From assembly GCA_003260025.2 (NCBI GenBank), contig QFZU02000101.1, positions 37,005 to 101,004 on the forward strand: 64,000 nt of DNA, written 5' to 3'. Origin of the DNA: Microbispora triticiradicis (GTDB lineage: Bacteria; Actinomycetota; Actinomycetes; Streptosporangiales; Streptosporangiaceae). Positions 27,726-37,660 of the stretch are shown in pieces. The first letter of the stretch is position 1. Each line of letters starts with the position of its first letter. The notes beneath the pieces were generated by a model that was not told the DNA's origin, made no database searches, and saw only the letters and a list, made by a program, of their open reading frames with translations. The translations under genes were made by a program, and so were the position numbers.

Positions 27726-29162
27726 ATGCCCAGATCGTCCGCGCCCGGCGACGTGTCCGTCACGACGGGCGCCGCTCCGTCCTGCGCGGTCTCCACCGGC
27801 ACCGCTTCTTCCGGCGCCGTTCCTCCAAGCGTGGCTTCTTCCGGCACCGCTTCTTCCGGCACCGCTTCTTCCGGCACCGCTTCTTCCGGCACCGCTTCTT
27901 CCGGCACCGCTTCTTCCGGCACCGCTTCTTCCGGCACCGTCACTTCGGGCGCGGCCACTTCCGGCTCCGTTCCTCCGGGCGTCGTTCCTTCCGGCGTGGC
28001 TCCTTGGGGTGTGGCTTCCATGGGGGTGGTTGCTGCCGGTCGAGGCCCGGCGGCGCAGACGCGCGAGCGGCGGTGGCGGCCGGCCGCGCCGGTCGACGTG
28101 GCGCTGACGCTGTCGCCGCACCGGCGCGGGGGAGGAGACCCCGCCTGGCGCCGTACGCCCGACGGCGCGTTCTGGCGCACCTCGCGGACCCCCGAAGGCC
28201 CCGGCACGCTCCGCGTGACGGGAAGCCGCGACGGCGAGATCCTCGGACAGGCGTGGGGACCGGGGGCCGGGTGGCTCCTGGAGATGCTTCCCTCGATGCT
28301 GGGGGCCGACGACGACGTGGCCGGCTTCGCCGCGTTGCTCGCGCGGCTCGCCCGCTCCGGCGATCCACGGCACGTCCGCGCAGCCGCGTTCGTCGCCGAT
28401 CTGGCCGGACGCGCCGGCGGGCTGCGGATCGGGCGCAGCCTGCGGGTCTTCGAGGCACTCGCGCCCGCCGTCCTGGAGCAGAAGGTGGTCGGCAGGGAGG
28501 CGTGGCGGGCCTGGCGGTTCCTGCTGCGCCGGTACGGCGAGCCCGCTCCCGGCCCGGCCCCCGAGGGCATGTACGTCGTCCCGTCGCCGGAGGTGTGGCG
28601 CGTGGTCCCGTCCTGGGACTGGCACCGCGCCGGGGCGGAGGCCGTACGGGCCAGGACGATCGTCAACGCCGCACGCCACGCCGCGAAACTGGAGCGCACG
28701 ACAGGAGTCCTGGGCGCGGTGGACGCACCGGACCCGGCACGGACACCTGACGCGACACCAGGCTCAGCGGGCACACCGGACGCGGCACAGGTCGCGGCGG
28801 GCGGGCAGGCTTCAGCGGGTGTGGATGGCTCGACGGGTGTGGAGGGCTCGGGGGGAGCGGAGGGCTCGGCGGAGGCGGACCGGCTGCTGCGGGCGCTGCC
28901 GGGGATCGGCGTGTGGACCTCGGCGGAGGTGCGTCAGCGCGCCCACGGCGACCCGGACGCGCCGAGTGTGGGCGACTTCCACCTGCCCGGCATCGTCGGC
29001 TATGCCTTCACCGGCCGGAAGACCGACGACGACGGCATGCTCGAACTGCTGGAGCCGTTCCGCGGTCACCGCCACCGCGTGATCAAGTTGATCGAGCTCA
29101 GTGGGATCAGGCCCCCGGCCCGCGGCCCCCGCATGGCCGCACGCGACTACCGCTCCTTCTGA
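27726..29162 (+). CDS. AlkA-like DNA-3-methyladenine glycosylase with repetitive N terminus
   Basis: The protein is 478 residues from ATG 27726, which has GGAGG nine bases upstream. ATG 27660, two bases after the manC stop, and ATG 28020 are in-frame alternatives. The first 100 or so residues are SSGTA repeats and similar Ser/Gly/Thr/Val sequence. The rest resembles HhH-GPD base-excision glycosylases: LTLSPHRRGGGDP, LARSGDPRHVRAAAFVADLAGRAGGLR, VLEQKVVGREAWRAWRFLLRRYG, a helix-hairpin-helix LLRALPGIGVWTSAEVRQRA, and VGDFHLPGIVGYAF with the catalytic Asp. It would excise alkylated bases. A Pro/Ala/Gly linker (about residues 335-385) is inserted before the hairpin. The fold is well supported; the repeat may be untranslated if 28020 is used. 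Confidence 0.8.
   Translation: MPRSSAPGDVSVTTGAAPSCAVSTGTASSGAVPPSVASSGTASSGTASSGTASSGTASSGTASSGTASSGTVTSGAATSGSVPPGVVPSGVAPWGVASMGVVAAGRGPAAQTRERRWRPAAPVDVALTLSPHRRGGGDPAWRRTPDGAFWRTSRTPEGPGTLRVTGSRDGEILGQAWGPGAGWLLEMLPSMLGADDDVAGFAALLARLARSGDPRHVRAAAFVADLAGRAGGLRIGRSLRVFEALAPAVLEQKVVGREAWRAWRFLLRRYGEPAPGPAPEGMYVVPSPEVWRVVPSWDWHRAGAEAVRARTIVNAARHAAKLERTTGVLGAVDAPDPARTPDATPGSAGTPDAAQVAAGGQASAGVDGSTGVEGSGGAEGSAEADRLLRALPGIGVWTSAEVRQRAHGDPDAPSVGDFHLPGIVGYAFTGRKTDDDGMLELLEPFRGHRHRVIKLIELSGIRPPARGPRMAARDYRSF
27841..27945. repeat. 15-bp tandem repeat array (SSGTA units)
   Basis: Six perfect head-to-tail copies of CCGGCACCGCTTCTT occupy 27841-27930, and a seventh with a few changes follows. Degenerate copies occur on both sides (about 27795-27840 and 27946-28010). 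The period keeps the plus-strand frame, giving SSGTA. The minus strand is also open here, as PEEAV units. Perfect copies suggest recent slippage. Confidence 0.9.
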
Positions 29163-29174
29163 GCGCGCCGCCCG

Positions 29175-29681
29175 TCATCGGCCACCGGACCGGGACGACC
29201 CCAGGGTCTGGTTGATCCCGCAGTCGACCACGGTCGGCAGGCATCCGCCGTTCAGCGTGTTGAGGAATACGCTGTCGCCCGCCACCTGCTGGAGGCCGTT
29301 GACGGCGGAGCCGCTGTTGCCGCTGGGCGCGTTCACGTTGCGCCTGCCCGTGGACACCTGCCGGACAGGGCTGCCCATCTGGGGCGAGTTCGCCGCGTTC
29401 ACGCCGGTCGTGACCTGCCAGGCGCCGCCCGGCCCGCCACGACCACGCCCCACCTGCCGCGCCCGCGTGCCTTCTCGCGCCCGTCGCGCACGCGGGGCGT
29501 CCCCGGGGAGCCGGCCGTGGCCACCGTGGCCCGTATGGCGTCCGTGGCCTACGTGGTCGGCCACGGGTAGCGCCCGGGGTGCCGGTGTCGCGAAGGCCGG
29601 GGCCGCCGGCGGTCCCGGCGTACCGAGGACGAGCGTCACGACGACCAGCCGCCGGATCGCTGCTGATCGGAAGTACACCAC
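29175..29681 (-). CDS. Small secreted protein of unknown function
   Basis: The protein has 168 residues. A signal peptide (RRLVVVTLVLGTPGPPAAPA, ending near AFA) is followed by a His/Gly/Arg-rich segment (HVGHGRHTGHGGHGR) and a C-terminal half with NVNAPSGNSGSAVNGLQ. The end, LNTLNGGCLPTVVDCGINQTLG, holds the only two cysteines of the mature part, which could form a disulfide. I do not recognise the family. The Asn/Ser/Gly-rich C-terminal half recalls small secreted actinomycete surface proteins but lacks the chaplin motif. It is divergent from fbiC, with about 100 bp between them, and converges on the glycosylase gene. Confidence 0.6.
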   Translation of the reverse strand: MVYFRSAAIRRLVVVTLVLGTPGPPAAPAFATPAPRALPVADHVGHGRHTGHGGHGRLPGDAPRARRAREGTRARQVGRGRGGPGGAWQVTTGVNAANSPQMGSPVRQVSTGRRNVNAPSGNSGSAVNGLQQVAGDSVFLNTLNGGCLPTVVDCGINQTLGSSRSGGR

Positions 29682-29784
29682 CGGCTGATACCCCGCCGCC
29701 CGGCAAGATCGAGCCGGCCGTGACCCAAGAGTTGGTCCGGAGGCGGCCGCGCCGTCCGTACCCGGGGCTCATAGGCTGCGGACT

Positions 29785-32619
29785 ATGACGGCGAAGCGAC
29801 CCCCGGACCTCGACGGCACCCCTTCGACCTCGGCCTCCGCCGGTTCGGCCACCTCCGGCTCGAACGCCGGCTCGGCCTCCGGCAGCGGGACACGCCGGGC
29901 ACTCGCGCGGGCCCGGGACGGCAAGACGCTCGACCTCGCCGAGACGGCGGTCCTGCTCCGCGCTCGCGGCGCCGACCTGGACGCGCTGCTCGCGTACGCC
30001 TCGCGGGTCCGGGACGCGGGCCTGGAGGCCGCCGGCCGGCCCGGCGTCGTCACCTACAGCCGCAAGGTGTTCATCCCGTTGACGCGGCTGTGCCGGGACA
30101 GATGCGGCTACTGCACGTTCGCCACCGCCCCGCACCGGCTGCCGGCCGCCTTCCTGTCGCCGGACGAGGTGCTGGAGATCGCCCGCCAGGGCGCGGCGAT
30201 GGGCTGCAAGGAGGCGCTGTTCACGCTCGGCGACCGCCCCGAGGACCGGTGGCACCAGGCGCGCGAGTGGCTCGACGCGCACGGGTACGACGACACCCTC
30301 TCGTACGTCCGGGCGATGGCGATCCGCGTGCTGGAGGAGACCGGGCTGCTGCCGCACCTGAACCCCGGCGTGCTGACCTGGCGGGACCTCCAGCGGCTCA
30401 AGCCGGTCGCGCCGTCGATGGGCATGATGCTGGAGACCACCTCCCGGCGGCTGTTCACCGAGAAGGGCGAGGCCCACTACGGCTCCCCTGACAAGGACCC
30501 CGCCGTACGGCTGCGCGTGCTGGAGGACGCCGGCCGCTCCAGCGTGCCGTTCACGACGGGCCTGCTGATCGGCATCGGCGAGACGATCGAGGAGCGGGCC
30601 GAGTCGATCTTCGCGATCCGCCGGGTGGCCCGTGAGTACGGCGGCGTCCAGGAGGTCATCGTCCAGAACTTCCGCGCCAAGCCCGACACGGCGATGCGCG
30701 GCATGCCCGACGCCGACCTGCACGAACTCGCCGCGACGATCGCGGTGACGCGGCTGGTGCTCGGGCCGAAGGTCCGCGTGCAGGCGCCGCCCAACCTGAT
30801 CGGCGAGGAGTACGCCCTCATGCTGCGGGCGGGTGTGGACGACTGGGGTGGCGTCTCCCCGCTGACCCCCGACCACGTCAACCCCGAGCGGCCGTGGCCG
30901 CAGATCGACGATCTCGCCGCGCGGACCGCCGCCGCCGGCTTCACGCTGCGCGAGCGCCTGACGATCTACCCGGAGTACGTGCTCGCGGGGGAGCCCTGGC
31001 TCGATCCCCGGCTCGCCGGGCACGTCGCGGCGCTGGCCGACCCCGCCACCGGGCTCGCCCGGGAGGGCGCCGTGCCGCGCGGCCGTCCCTGGCAGGAGCC
31101 CGACGGCGGCCTCGGAGGTCTCGTCACCGGCGGACGGGCCGATCTGCACACCGCCGTCGACGCCGAGGGCCGCGCGAGCGACCGCCGCGACGACTTCGAC
31201 AGCGTGTACGGCGACTGGGACGCGCTGCGTGAGCGCCTGCCCGGCGGCGGGCCCACGATCCCCGCCGACGGCTCATCCAGCGGTCACCCGTACGGCAGGG
31301 TGGACGGCAGGGTGGACGGCAGGGTGGACAGCGGCGTGCGGGAGGCGCTGCGGCGGGCGGAGACGGACCCGGCGCGGCTGACCGACGAGCAGGCGGTGGC
31401 GCTGCTCGGCCTCGCCGGCGACCAGACGGGCGCGGGCGCCGACGACGCGGGCCTGGACGAGCTGTGCCGGATCGCGGACGGGCTGCGTCGTGAGGCCGTG
31501 GGCGACGACGTGACCTACGTCGTCAACCGGAACATCAACTTCACCAACGTCTGCTACACCGGCTGCCGGTTCTGCGCGTTCGCCCAGCGGCGCACGGACG
31601 CCGACGCGTACACGCTGTCGCTGGGCGAGGTGGCCGACCGGGCGCGGGAGGCGTGGGACGCCGGGGCGACGGAGGTGTGCATGCAGGGCGGCATCCATCC
31701 CGACCTGCCGGGCACGGCCTACTTCGACATCGCCCGCGCCGTCAAGGAGCGCTGTCCCGAGATCCACGTGCACGCGTTCTCGCCGATGGAGGTCGTCAAC
31801 GGCGCGAGCCGTACGAACCTGTCGGTGGAGGAGTGGCTGCACGCCGCGAGGGAGGCGGGGGTCGACTCGCTGCCCGGCACGGCGGCCGAGATCCTCGACG
31901 ACGACGTCCGGTGGGTGCTGACGAAGGGCAAGCTGCCCACCCGGGAGTGGGTGGAGGTCATCACGACCGCCCACCGGGTCGGCATCCCGACGACCTCGAC
32001 CATGATGTACGGCCACGTGGACACCCACGAGCACTGGGTGCGCCACATCCGGCTGATCCGGTCGATCCAGGAGGAGACGGGCGGGTTCAGCGAGTTCGTG
32101 CCGCTGCCGTTCGTCCACCACAGCGCCCCGATCTACCTGGCCGGGATCGCCCGGCCGGGGCCGACCGCGCGGGAGAACCGGGCCGTCCACGCGCTGGCGC
32201 GGATCATGCTGCACGGCGCGATCCGCAACATCCAGTGCTCCTGGGTGAAGCTGCGCGACGACCTGTGCCGGGACGTGCTCGCCGGCGGCGTGAACGACCT
32301 CGGCGGCACGCTCATGGAGGAGACGATCAGCAGGATGGCCGGCTCGGAGAACGGGTCCTACAAGACGATCAGCGAGATCGAGGCCATGGTCGCCCCCACC
32401 GGCCGCCCGCTCCGCCAGCGCACCACCGCGTACGGCCGGCCGAGCGAGGAGCGGACCGCGGCGGCCCGGCGCAGCGACGGGGTCTGCGGGTCGGTGCGAA
32501 GGCCGCTGCTCACGGTCACGCCCGCACCCGCGCGGCCCGCACCCACGCCCGCACCCACGCCCGCACCCGCGCCCACGCCCGCCGCCGGGTCCGGCCCGGA
32601 GACGGTGGTCAGCGGGTGA
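29785..32619 (+). CDS. fbiC: 7,8-didemethyl-8-hydroxy-5-deazariboflavin (FO) synthase
   Basis: This 944-residue fused enzyme joins 5-amino-6-ribitylaminouracil and tyrosine to give FO, the chromophore of coenzyme F420. Residues about 80-440 are the CofG half, with the radical SAM cluster CRDRCGYC (C103, C107, C110). Residues about 520-890 are the CofH half, with CYTGCRFC (C590, C594, C597). It is longer than usual (about 860) because of a Ser/Gly-rich N-terminal leader, a Gly/Val/Asp repeat linker ([11 protein letters not shown]) and a C-terminal Pro/Ala tail ([11 protein letters not shown]). The last 11 bp overlap the 3' end of the convergent fbiB. ATG 29785 is the first start; the leader makes the exact start uncertain. 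Confidence 0.96.
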   Translation: MTAKRPPDLDGTPSTSASAGSATSGSNAGSASGSGTRRALARARDGKTLDLAETAVLLRARGADLDALLAYASRVRDAGLEAAGRPGVVTYSRKVFIPLTRLCRDRCGYCTFATAPHRLPAAFLSPDEVLEIARQGAAMGCKEALFTLGDRPEDRWHQAREWLDAHGYDDTLSYVRAMAIRVLEETGLLPHLNPGVLTWRDLQRLKPVAPSMGMMLETTSRRLFTEKGEAHYGSPDKDPAVRLRVLEDAGRSSVPFTTGLLIGIGETIEERAESIFAIRRVAREYGGVQEVIVQNFRAKPDTAMRGMPDADLHELAATIAVTRLVLGPKVRVQAPPNLIGEEYALMLRAGVDDWGGVSPLTPDHVNPERPWPQIDDLAARTAAAGFTLRERLTIYPEYVLAGEPWLDPRLAGHVAALADPATGLAREGAVPRGRPWQEPDGGLGGLVTGGRADLHTAVDAEGRASDRRDDFDSVYGDWDALRERLPGGGPTIPADGSSSGHPYGRVDGRVDGRVDSGVREALRRAETDPARLTDEQAVALLGLAGDQTGAGADDAGLDELCRIADGLRREAVGDDVTYVVNRNINFTNVCYTGCRFCAFAQRRTDADAYTLSLGEVADRAREAWDAGATEVCMQGGIHPDLPGTAYFDIARAVKERCPEIHVHAFSPMEVVNGASRTNLSVEEWLHAAREAGVDSLPGTAAEILDDDVRWVLTKGKLPTREWVEVITTAHRVGIPTTSTMMYGHVDTHEHWVRHIRLIRSIQEETGGFSEFVPLPFVHHSAPIYLAGIARPGPTARENRAVHALARIMLHGAIRNIQCSWVKLRDDLCRDVLAGGVNDLGGTLMEETISRMAGSENGSYKTISEIEAMVAPTGRPLRQRTTAYGRPSEERTAAARRSDGVCGSVRRPLLTVTPAPARPAPTPAPTPAPAPTPAAGSGPETVVSG

Positions 32620-33976
32620 CGTAGAAGTCGGCCGCGTCGCGCGCCGGGCGGTCCTTGGGCGGCGCGGCGGGGTGGCCGACGGCCACGGCGCCCATGGGGT
32701 CCCAGTCGCCCGGCAGGCCGAGCACCTCGCGCACCACCTCACGGCAGAACATCGTGGACGACACCCACGCCGAGCCCAGCCCCTCCACGGCGAGCTGGAC
32801 CAGGAAGTTCTGCACGCCGGCGCCGGTGGCGACGACGAACATCTCCCGCTCGGCGGCGTTCCTGCGCTCGTCCCCGTAGGTGTGCGAGCCGTCCATGACC
32901 AGGCAGGGCACCGCCAGGTAGGGCGCGTTCCGCAGCACGTCGCCGCGCCGGATCCGGCGGGCGATCGACTCCTCGGAGAACCCGTCGGAGCGGAGGTCGG
33001 CGATCCAGGCGTCCCGCATCGCGTCGAGCAGTTCCGCACGCGCCCGCGGGGTCTCCAGCAGCACGAACCGCCACGGGGTGGTGTGGTGCGGGGCGGGCGC
33101 GGCGATCGCGGCGGCCACGGCCCGGCGCACCGCCGCCGGGTCGACCTCCCGCCCGGAGAACTCGCGGATCGTGCGGCGGGCGAAGACGACGTCGGCCGAG
33201 CCGTACCGGAACATGTCCTCGTCCGCGGGCCGGACGAGCGCCCGCCCGCCCGGCCCGTCCTCGCCGGTCACCAGGCCGCCCAGCCCGCGGACGACCGCCA
33301 CCGGGACGCCGGACAGCTTGCCTTTCGCGAGGTCGCCCGCCGCCGCGATCTCGTCGGCCAGCGCGACCACCGTGGCGTTGAGCGGGTTGCCGTAGGCGTC
33401 GGCGCCGCCGCGCAGGTCGTCCAGGGGCCGTACGCCGGACGCGCCGATGGCGACGTCGGTGAGGCCGTGCCGCCAGGGCCGGCCGAACGTGTCGGAGACG
33501 ATCACCCCGACCCGTACGCCGAGCCGGTCGCGCAGCCCGCGGCGGATCCGGCTCGCCGAGGCGTCCGGGTCCTCGGGGAGCAGCAGCACGGTGCCGGGGG
33601 CGGTGTTGGAGGCGTCCACGCCGGCCGCGGCCATGACGAAGCCGTGCCGCGTCTGCGCGATCACCGTGTCGCCGCGCCGCGCGACCACGCGCTGCGTCTC
33701 CTCCTCGATCGCGGCCGTACGGCTGTCGCGCGGCGGCGCTCCGCGCCCCGCCGCCGTCGCGCCTGGCGTGTGCGGGGGCGCTCCGCCGCCGTTCCACGTC
33801 GCACCGGCGCCGCTCCGGCGGATCCGGCCCTCGGCCTTGCTCACGATCTTGGAGGTCACGACCAGGATGTCGCCGTCCTCCAGGGCGGGCGAGGCCTCGG
33901 CCACGAGCAGCGCGATGTCGTCGCCGGGCGCGACCTCGGGCATGCCGGTGACGCCGCTTACGGTGATGTGGGTCAT
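32609..33976 (-). CDS. fbiB: Coenzyme F420-0:L-glutamate ligase, bifunctional FbiB
   Basis: The protein has 455 residues. Residues about 1-245 are the CofE ligase domain ([41 protein letters not shown]), which adds gamma-linked glutamates to F420-0. Residues about 255-455 are an FMN-binding nitroreductase-like domain ([17 protein letters not shown], then [14 protein letters not shown], ending [17 protein letters not shown]), which in FbiB reduces dehydro-F420-0. An extra Gly/Ala/Pro-rich loop lies at about residues 70-95. It follows fbiA by 42 bp on the same strand and overlaps the end of fbiC tail to tail. ATG 33976 matches the usual family start. Confidence 0.95.
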   Translation of the reverse strand: MTHITVSGVTGMPEVAPGDDIALLVAEASPALEDGDILVVTSKIVSKAEGRIRRSGAGATWNGGGAPPHTPGATAAGRGAPPRDSRTAAIEEETQRVVARRGDTVIAQTRHGFVMAAAGVDASNTAPGTVLLLPEDPDASASRIRRGLRDRLGVRVGVIVSDTFGRPWRHGLTDVAIGASGVRPLDDLRGGADAYGNPLNATVVALADEIAAAGDLAKGKLSGVPVAVVRGLGGLVTGEDGPGGRALVRPADEDMFRYGSADVVFARRTIREFSGREVDPAAVRRAVAAAIAAPAPHHTTPWRFVLLETPRARAELLDAMRDAWIADLRSDGFSEESIARRIRRGDVLRNAPYLAVPCLVMDGSHTYGDERRNAAEREMFVVATGAGVQNFLVQLAVEGLGSAWVSSTMFCREVVREVLGLPGDWDPMGAVAVGHPAAPPKDRPARDAADFYVTR

Positions 33977-34018
33977 GAACTGCCTCGATGCGTCGTGGAT
34001 CGGGTCACGGGAGGGATG

Positions 34019-34954
34019 TCACCGGAGGGATTCGGCCAGGGCGAGGGCCGCGGCGGCGATGTCCCTTGTCGCGCCGGGGTCGCTCATCAGGAGCGGACGC
34101 GCCTCCACCGCCACGCCGTCGAGCGCCACTCCCTTGTCCTCCTCGGCGACCAGCCAGCCGTCGAGCAGAGCCGGTCCGTACAGTTCGAGCACGGCCTGGG
34201 CGCTCGTCTCGACGCCGATCGCCGTCAGGCAGGCGTCGGCCATGCCGCGCACCGGAGCGCCGCCGATGATGGGGGAGACGCCGACGACCGTCTTGTCCTC
34301 CAGCGCCGCCCGGATGCCCGGGACCTGCAGGATCGTGCCGATGCTGACGACCGGGTTGGACGGCGGGAGGATCACGAGGTCGGCGTCGCGGATCGCGTCG
34401 AGCACACCAGGGGCCGGGCGGGCCTCGTCGGCGCCGACGAGCACGATCTGCTCGGCCGGTACGGACGCGCGCAGCCGCACCCACCACTCCTGGAAGTGGA
34501 CGGCCCGCCGGCCCGCGTCGTCGGCGATCACCACATGGGTCTCGGTGCGGTCGTCCGACATCGGCAGCAGCCGTACGCCGGGCCGCCATCGGTCGCACAG
34601 GGCCTCGGTCACCTGGGAGAGGGGATAACCGGCGGCAAGCATCTGGGTGCGGATGATGTGGGTGGCGAAGTCGCGGTCGCCGAGGCCGAACCACTGCGGC
34701 TCCATGCCGTACGCGGCGAGTTCCTCCTTCACCGTGAACGTTTCGCCGGCCCGGCCCCAGCCCTGCTCCTCGTTGATGCCGCCGCCCAGGGTGTACATGA
34801 CGGTGTCGAGATCGGGGCACACCCGCAGCCCGAAGAGGGTGATGTCGTCGCCGGTGTTGCCGATGACGGTGATCTCCGAACCGGGCGCCGCAGCCTTGAG
34901 ACCTCGGAGGAAGCGGGCGCCGCCGATACCTCCGGCGAGGGACACGATGCGCAT
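34019..34954 (-). CDS. fbiA: 2-phospho-L-lactate / phosphoenolpyruvyl transferase (FbiA, CofD)
   Basis: This 311-residue enzyme transfers the phospholactyl or phosphoenolpyruvyl group from its guanylylated carrier to FO, giving (dehydro-)F420-0. It begins RIVSLAGGIGGARFLRGL and has VIGNTGDDITLFGLRVCPDLDTVMYTLGG and DLVILPPSNPVVSIGTIL, all CofD hallmarks. The ATG at 34954 has a GGAAG ribosome site and gives the normal length. The longer frame to 35068 adds unlikely sequence. It leads a two-gene unit with fbiB. The donor-making enzyme (FbiD/CofC) is not in the window. Confidence 0.96.
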   Translation of the reverse strand: MRIVSLAGGIGGARFLRGLKAAAPGSEITVIGNTGDDITLFGLRVCPDLDTVMYTLGGGINEEQGWGRAGETFTVKEELAAYGMEPQWFGLGDRDFATHIIRTQMLAAGYPLSQVTEALCDRWRPGVRLLPMSDDRTETHVVIADDAGRRAVHFQEWWVRLRASVPAEQIVLVGADEARPAPGVLDAIRDADLVILPPSNPVVSIGTILQVPGIRAALEDKTVVGVSPIIGGAPVRGMADACLTAIGVETSAQAVLELYGPALLDGWLVAEEDKGVALDGVAVEARPLLMSDPGATRDIAAAALALAESLR

Positions 34955-35125
34955 GCCGCCAGTCTTCCATCGGGCGGCGGGCGGGCCTCCCACCCCACCC
35001 CACATACTGCGATAACCAGCGAAATGTAGTGTGTGTCTGGCTTGTGAGGTTCTTGGGACTGCCGACACTTAAGTCCAGCATGTGCAAAACTTCCCCGAGG
35101 GCCATCTGGACCGTTGGGGGTAGCT

Positions 35126-37564
35126 GTGCTGAAGGTCGATACCGACCGGCTCAGAGAGCCGGCCGCGTGGACGATGCTCGCGGTGGTGATCACAAGCGTT
35201 CTCGTGGGTGTCGCGCGGTTACTCATCAGCTCCTCCTCGCTCGGCGGCACGTTCGGCGTACGCGCGGCCACGAGCCTGCACACCCTCGCCTCCCCCCTGT
35301 CGACCGTGCTCGCGGCCGGCGCGGTGCTGCTCGTGGCCAAGGCGGGCGCCCCGACGCCCCGGGCCCGCCTGGTGGCGCTGGGCGCGGCCGGGTCGCTGGG
35401 CCTCGGCGTCGTCTTCGGTGTGATCGGCGTGCTGGGCGTCCTCGTGGGCGACCTGCCGACCTTCCGCGACCGGTTCGAATACCTGATCACCGGCCTGCCG
35501 ATGCTCGCTCTCGCCGTCTTCGGGGCGCTGTTCGCGATGAGCACGGCCGCCGCCCTCCAGTCCGCGCAGCGGCCCGCGGGCGACTTCTTCGGCCGGCGCG
35601 ACGACGCCTATCCGCCCCGGACGAACGTCCCGGCGCTGCCGCAGGGGTACGGCGACGCCCAGGGCCGCCCGTCGTCCTACGGACAGCCTCAGGGCCAGGC
35701 ACAGGCACAGGGCGCCCCGGTCGTCAACGGCGCGGTTCCCAACGGCGTCGTTCCCAACGGCATGGTTCCCAACGGCGCGGCCCACAACGGCATGCCCGCC
35801 GACCGGCAGCAGGGCCCGGTTCAACACGGTTCCGGCGGGCCGGGTGAGCAGGGCCACGGTCCGCAGGCGTACGGCCAGCACGGTCCGGGCCAGCACGGGC
35901 AGGGTCAGCAGCCTGTCGCCCACAACGTCCACGGCGAGCCCGACCAGGGCCGGCAGAACGGCGCGCAGGACCCCCACCACTCCGGCCAGCCGCCCTTCGG
36001 TGAGCACGTCGCTCAGCACGCGGGTCAGCACGCCGGGATGTCCGCGCCGGGCGGCGGCCCCGTCCAGGCCCCGGCGTACGGCGATCCCCAGACGCAGCAG
36101 GCCCAGCACGCCCAGCAGGCGCCGGCGGCGCAGCAGGGACAGGCGCAGCAGGGGCAGGCCCAGGGCGGTCCCGCCCATCCGCAGCCCGCGACGGCGCCGG
36201 AGCACCACTACGGCCAGGAGTCGTACGCTCCGCAGGACCGGCCGCACGCGTCCTACTCCCAGGAACGCGGCGGCCAGGGCGCCTTCGGCCAGGAGCGGCC
36301 GCAGGACGTCTACGGCCAGGACCACCCGCGCGAGCCGTACGGCGCGGCTCCGGGGCAGGGCGACGCCTACGAGCCCCAGGCCGCCTACAACCCCGCCGCG
36401 ACCGCCCCGCAGCCTCCGCTGTTCGGCCAGCCCGGCACACCGGCCGTTCCCCCGGGGCAGGCACAGGGCCAGGCACAGTCCCAGGCGCAGGGCCAGCAGC
36501 CGTGGCAGGCCGAGCAGCAGGCCCGGCCGTCGATGCAGGACGTCCAGACCGGCGCGCACTACTCCGACTACGGCGCGCCGGGCCACCAGCAGGAGCAGCC
36601 CTCCACCGGCCAGTACGCGGGCCAGCCCGAGAGCGGGCGGTACGGCGGGCAGCCGGAGGCCGCCCCCTACGGCCGCCAGCCCGGCGGTGCCTCCTACGAC
36701 CGGCAGCCCGAGGGCGGCTCCTACGGCCGGCACAGTGACACCGGCGGCTACGGTCAGCAGGGCGACAACGGCGCCTACGGTCAGCAGCCCGGCAGTGCCT
36801 CCCAGGGGCACCAGGGCGACGGCGGCTCCTACGGCCGTCAGGGCGACAACGGCGCCTATGGTCAGCAGGGCGACAACGGCGCCTACGGCAGGCAGCCGGA
36901 GGCCCTCCCCGCCCACCAGCCCCCCGACTACTCCGCGCCCCCGCAGGGCCCGGTGTTCGACCAGTACGGCTACGCCGGGCAGCAGAGCGAGACCGGCGGC
37001 TACGGCCGCTTCCCCAACCCGCCAGAGGGCCCCGGCTTCCCCCCGGCCGGCGCCGAAGGCAGGCCGTACGAGCCGGAGCAGCCGTACGGCCACTCCGGCT
37101 ACTCCGGCTCCGAGTTCGCCCCGCAGCCCGCCGAGCACACGGCGGGCGGCCCGGCCTTCGACGCTCCCCCCGCGTACGAGAGTCCGGCCGACCCGAGGGA
37201 ACAGCAGCTCGCGCAGGCCTACCAGCAGGCGCAGAGCTACCAGAAGATCGCCCTGCCGGACCACCCCACCGGTCCGCAGGACCTGCCCGAGTACTACGAC
37301 AACCCGCTCGGCCACCCCCAGAGCTCAGAGCCCGCGCCGTTCCAGGCCCCGCCGCCGGGCGCCGCCGAGCAGACCCTGCGCTTCGACCCCTCCGGCTACC
37401 GAGGTGACCCGCTCACCGACCCGCTCCGGAGGGAGGAGCCCATCGACCCGACGGCGATTTACACCCCCGACAGGTCGCAGGCAAAGTATGAGGAAGGTTC
37501 CGCCCCCGATCAGGCAGGCCGCGGAACCGACCCCAACCTCCCTTGGTATGGTTCCGAACGCTGA
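35126..37564 (+). CDS. Membrane protein with long Gln/Gly/Tyr-rich cytoplasmic tail
   Basis: The protein is about 812 residues. Residues 1-140 hold four membrane helices (AAWTMLAVVITSVLVGVARL; LASPLSTVLAAGAVLLV; LVALGAAGSLGLGVVFG; LITGLPMLALAVFGALFAM). About 660 residues of low-complexity sequence follow, rich in Gln, Gly, Pro and Tyr, with units such as YGQQGDNGAYG, NGVVPNGMV and QAQGQAQ. Such tails are disordered and may bind partners or phase-separate. The GTG at 35126 gives a compact N terminus. Similar genes lie upstream of whiB in related actinomycetes, but I know of no function. The closeness to whiB makes a developmental link possible. Confidence 0.85.
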   Translation: MLKVDTDRLREPAAWTMLAVVITSVLVGVARLLISSSSLGGTFGVRAATSLHTLASPLSTVLAAGAVLLVAKAGAPTPRARLVALGAAGSLGLGVVFGVIGVLGVLVGDLPTFRDRFEYLITGLPMLALAVFGALFAMSTAAALQSAQRPAGDFFGRRDDAYPPRTNVPALPQGYGDAQGRPSSYGQPQGQAQAQGAPVVNGAVPNGVVPNGMVPNGAAHNGMPADRQQGPVQHGSGGPGEQGHGPQAYGQHGPGQHGQGQQPVAHNVHGEPDQGRQNGAQDPHHSGQPPFGEHVAQHAGQHAGMSAPGGGPVQAPAYGDPQTQQAQHAQQAPAAQQGQAQQGQAQGGPAHPQPATAPEHHYGQESYAPQDRPHASYSQERGGQGAFGQERPQDVYGQDHPREPYGAAPGQGDAYEPQAAYNPAATAPQPPLFGQPGTPAVPPGQAQGQAQSQAQGQQPWQAEQQARPSMQDVQTGAHYSDYGAPGHQQEQPSTGQYAGQPESGRYGGQPEAAPYGRQPGGASYDRQPEGGSYGRHSDTGGYGQQGDNGAYGQQPGSASQGHQGDGGSYGRQGDNGAYGQQGDNGAYGRQPEALPAHQPPDYSAPPQGPVFDQYGYAGQQSETGGYGRFPNPPEGPGFPPAGAEGRPYEPEQPYGHSGYSGSEFAPQPAEHTAGGPAFDAPPAYESPADPREQQLAQAYQQAQSYQKIALPDHPTGPQDLPEYYDNPLGHPQSSEPAPFQAPPPGAAEQTLRFDPSGYRGDPLTDPLRREEPIDPTAIYTPDRSQAKYEEGSAPDQAGRGTDPNLPWYGSER

Positions 37565-37630
37565 CAGGACCGAACAACGGGGCATACGAACCGGGGCAAG
37601 CAGGTCTTTCCCCGGGTATCGTTATGCCGC

Positions 37631-37660
37631 TTGACGCCACACGCGCCACGCGCGTGTAAT
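37631..37660 (+). promoter_or_regulatory. Candidate whiB promoter with overlapping palindrome
   Basis: TTGACG (37631-37636) and TGTAAT (37655-37660) are 18 bp apart, about 97 bp upstream of the whiB start. The -10 element is part of a perfect 10-bp palindrome TGTAATTACA (37655-37664), which could be an operator. The match to a housekeeping-type promoter is good for such GC-rich DNA. Confidence 0.5.

Noticed and set aside
27683..28774. A minus-strand frame with PEEAV repeats over the DNA glycosylase
   Set aside because: Outside the repeat its composition is that of an antisense shadow, and the plus strand shows the HhH glycosylase motifs.
35219..37315. A 698-codon minus-strand frame over the Gln-rich membrane protein
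   Set aside because: It is Leu/Val/Gly-rich only because it is the complement of Gln/Gly/Pro codons. The plus-strand N terminus has proper membrane helices.
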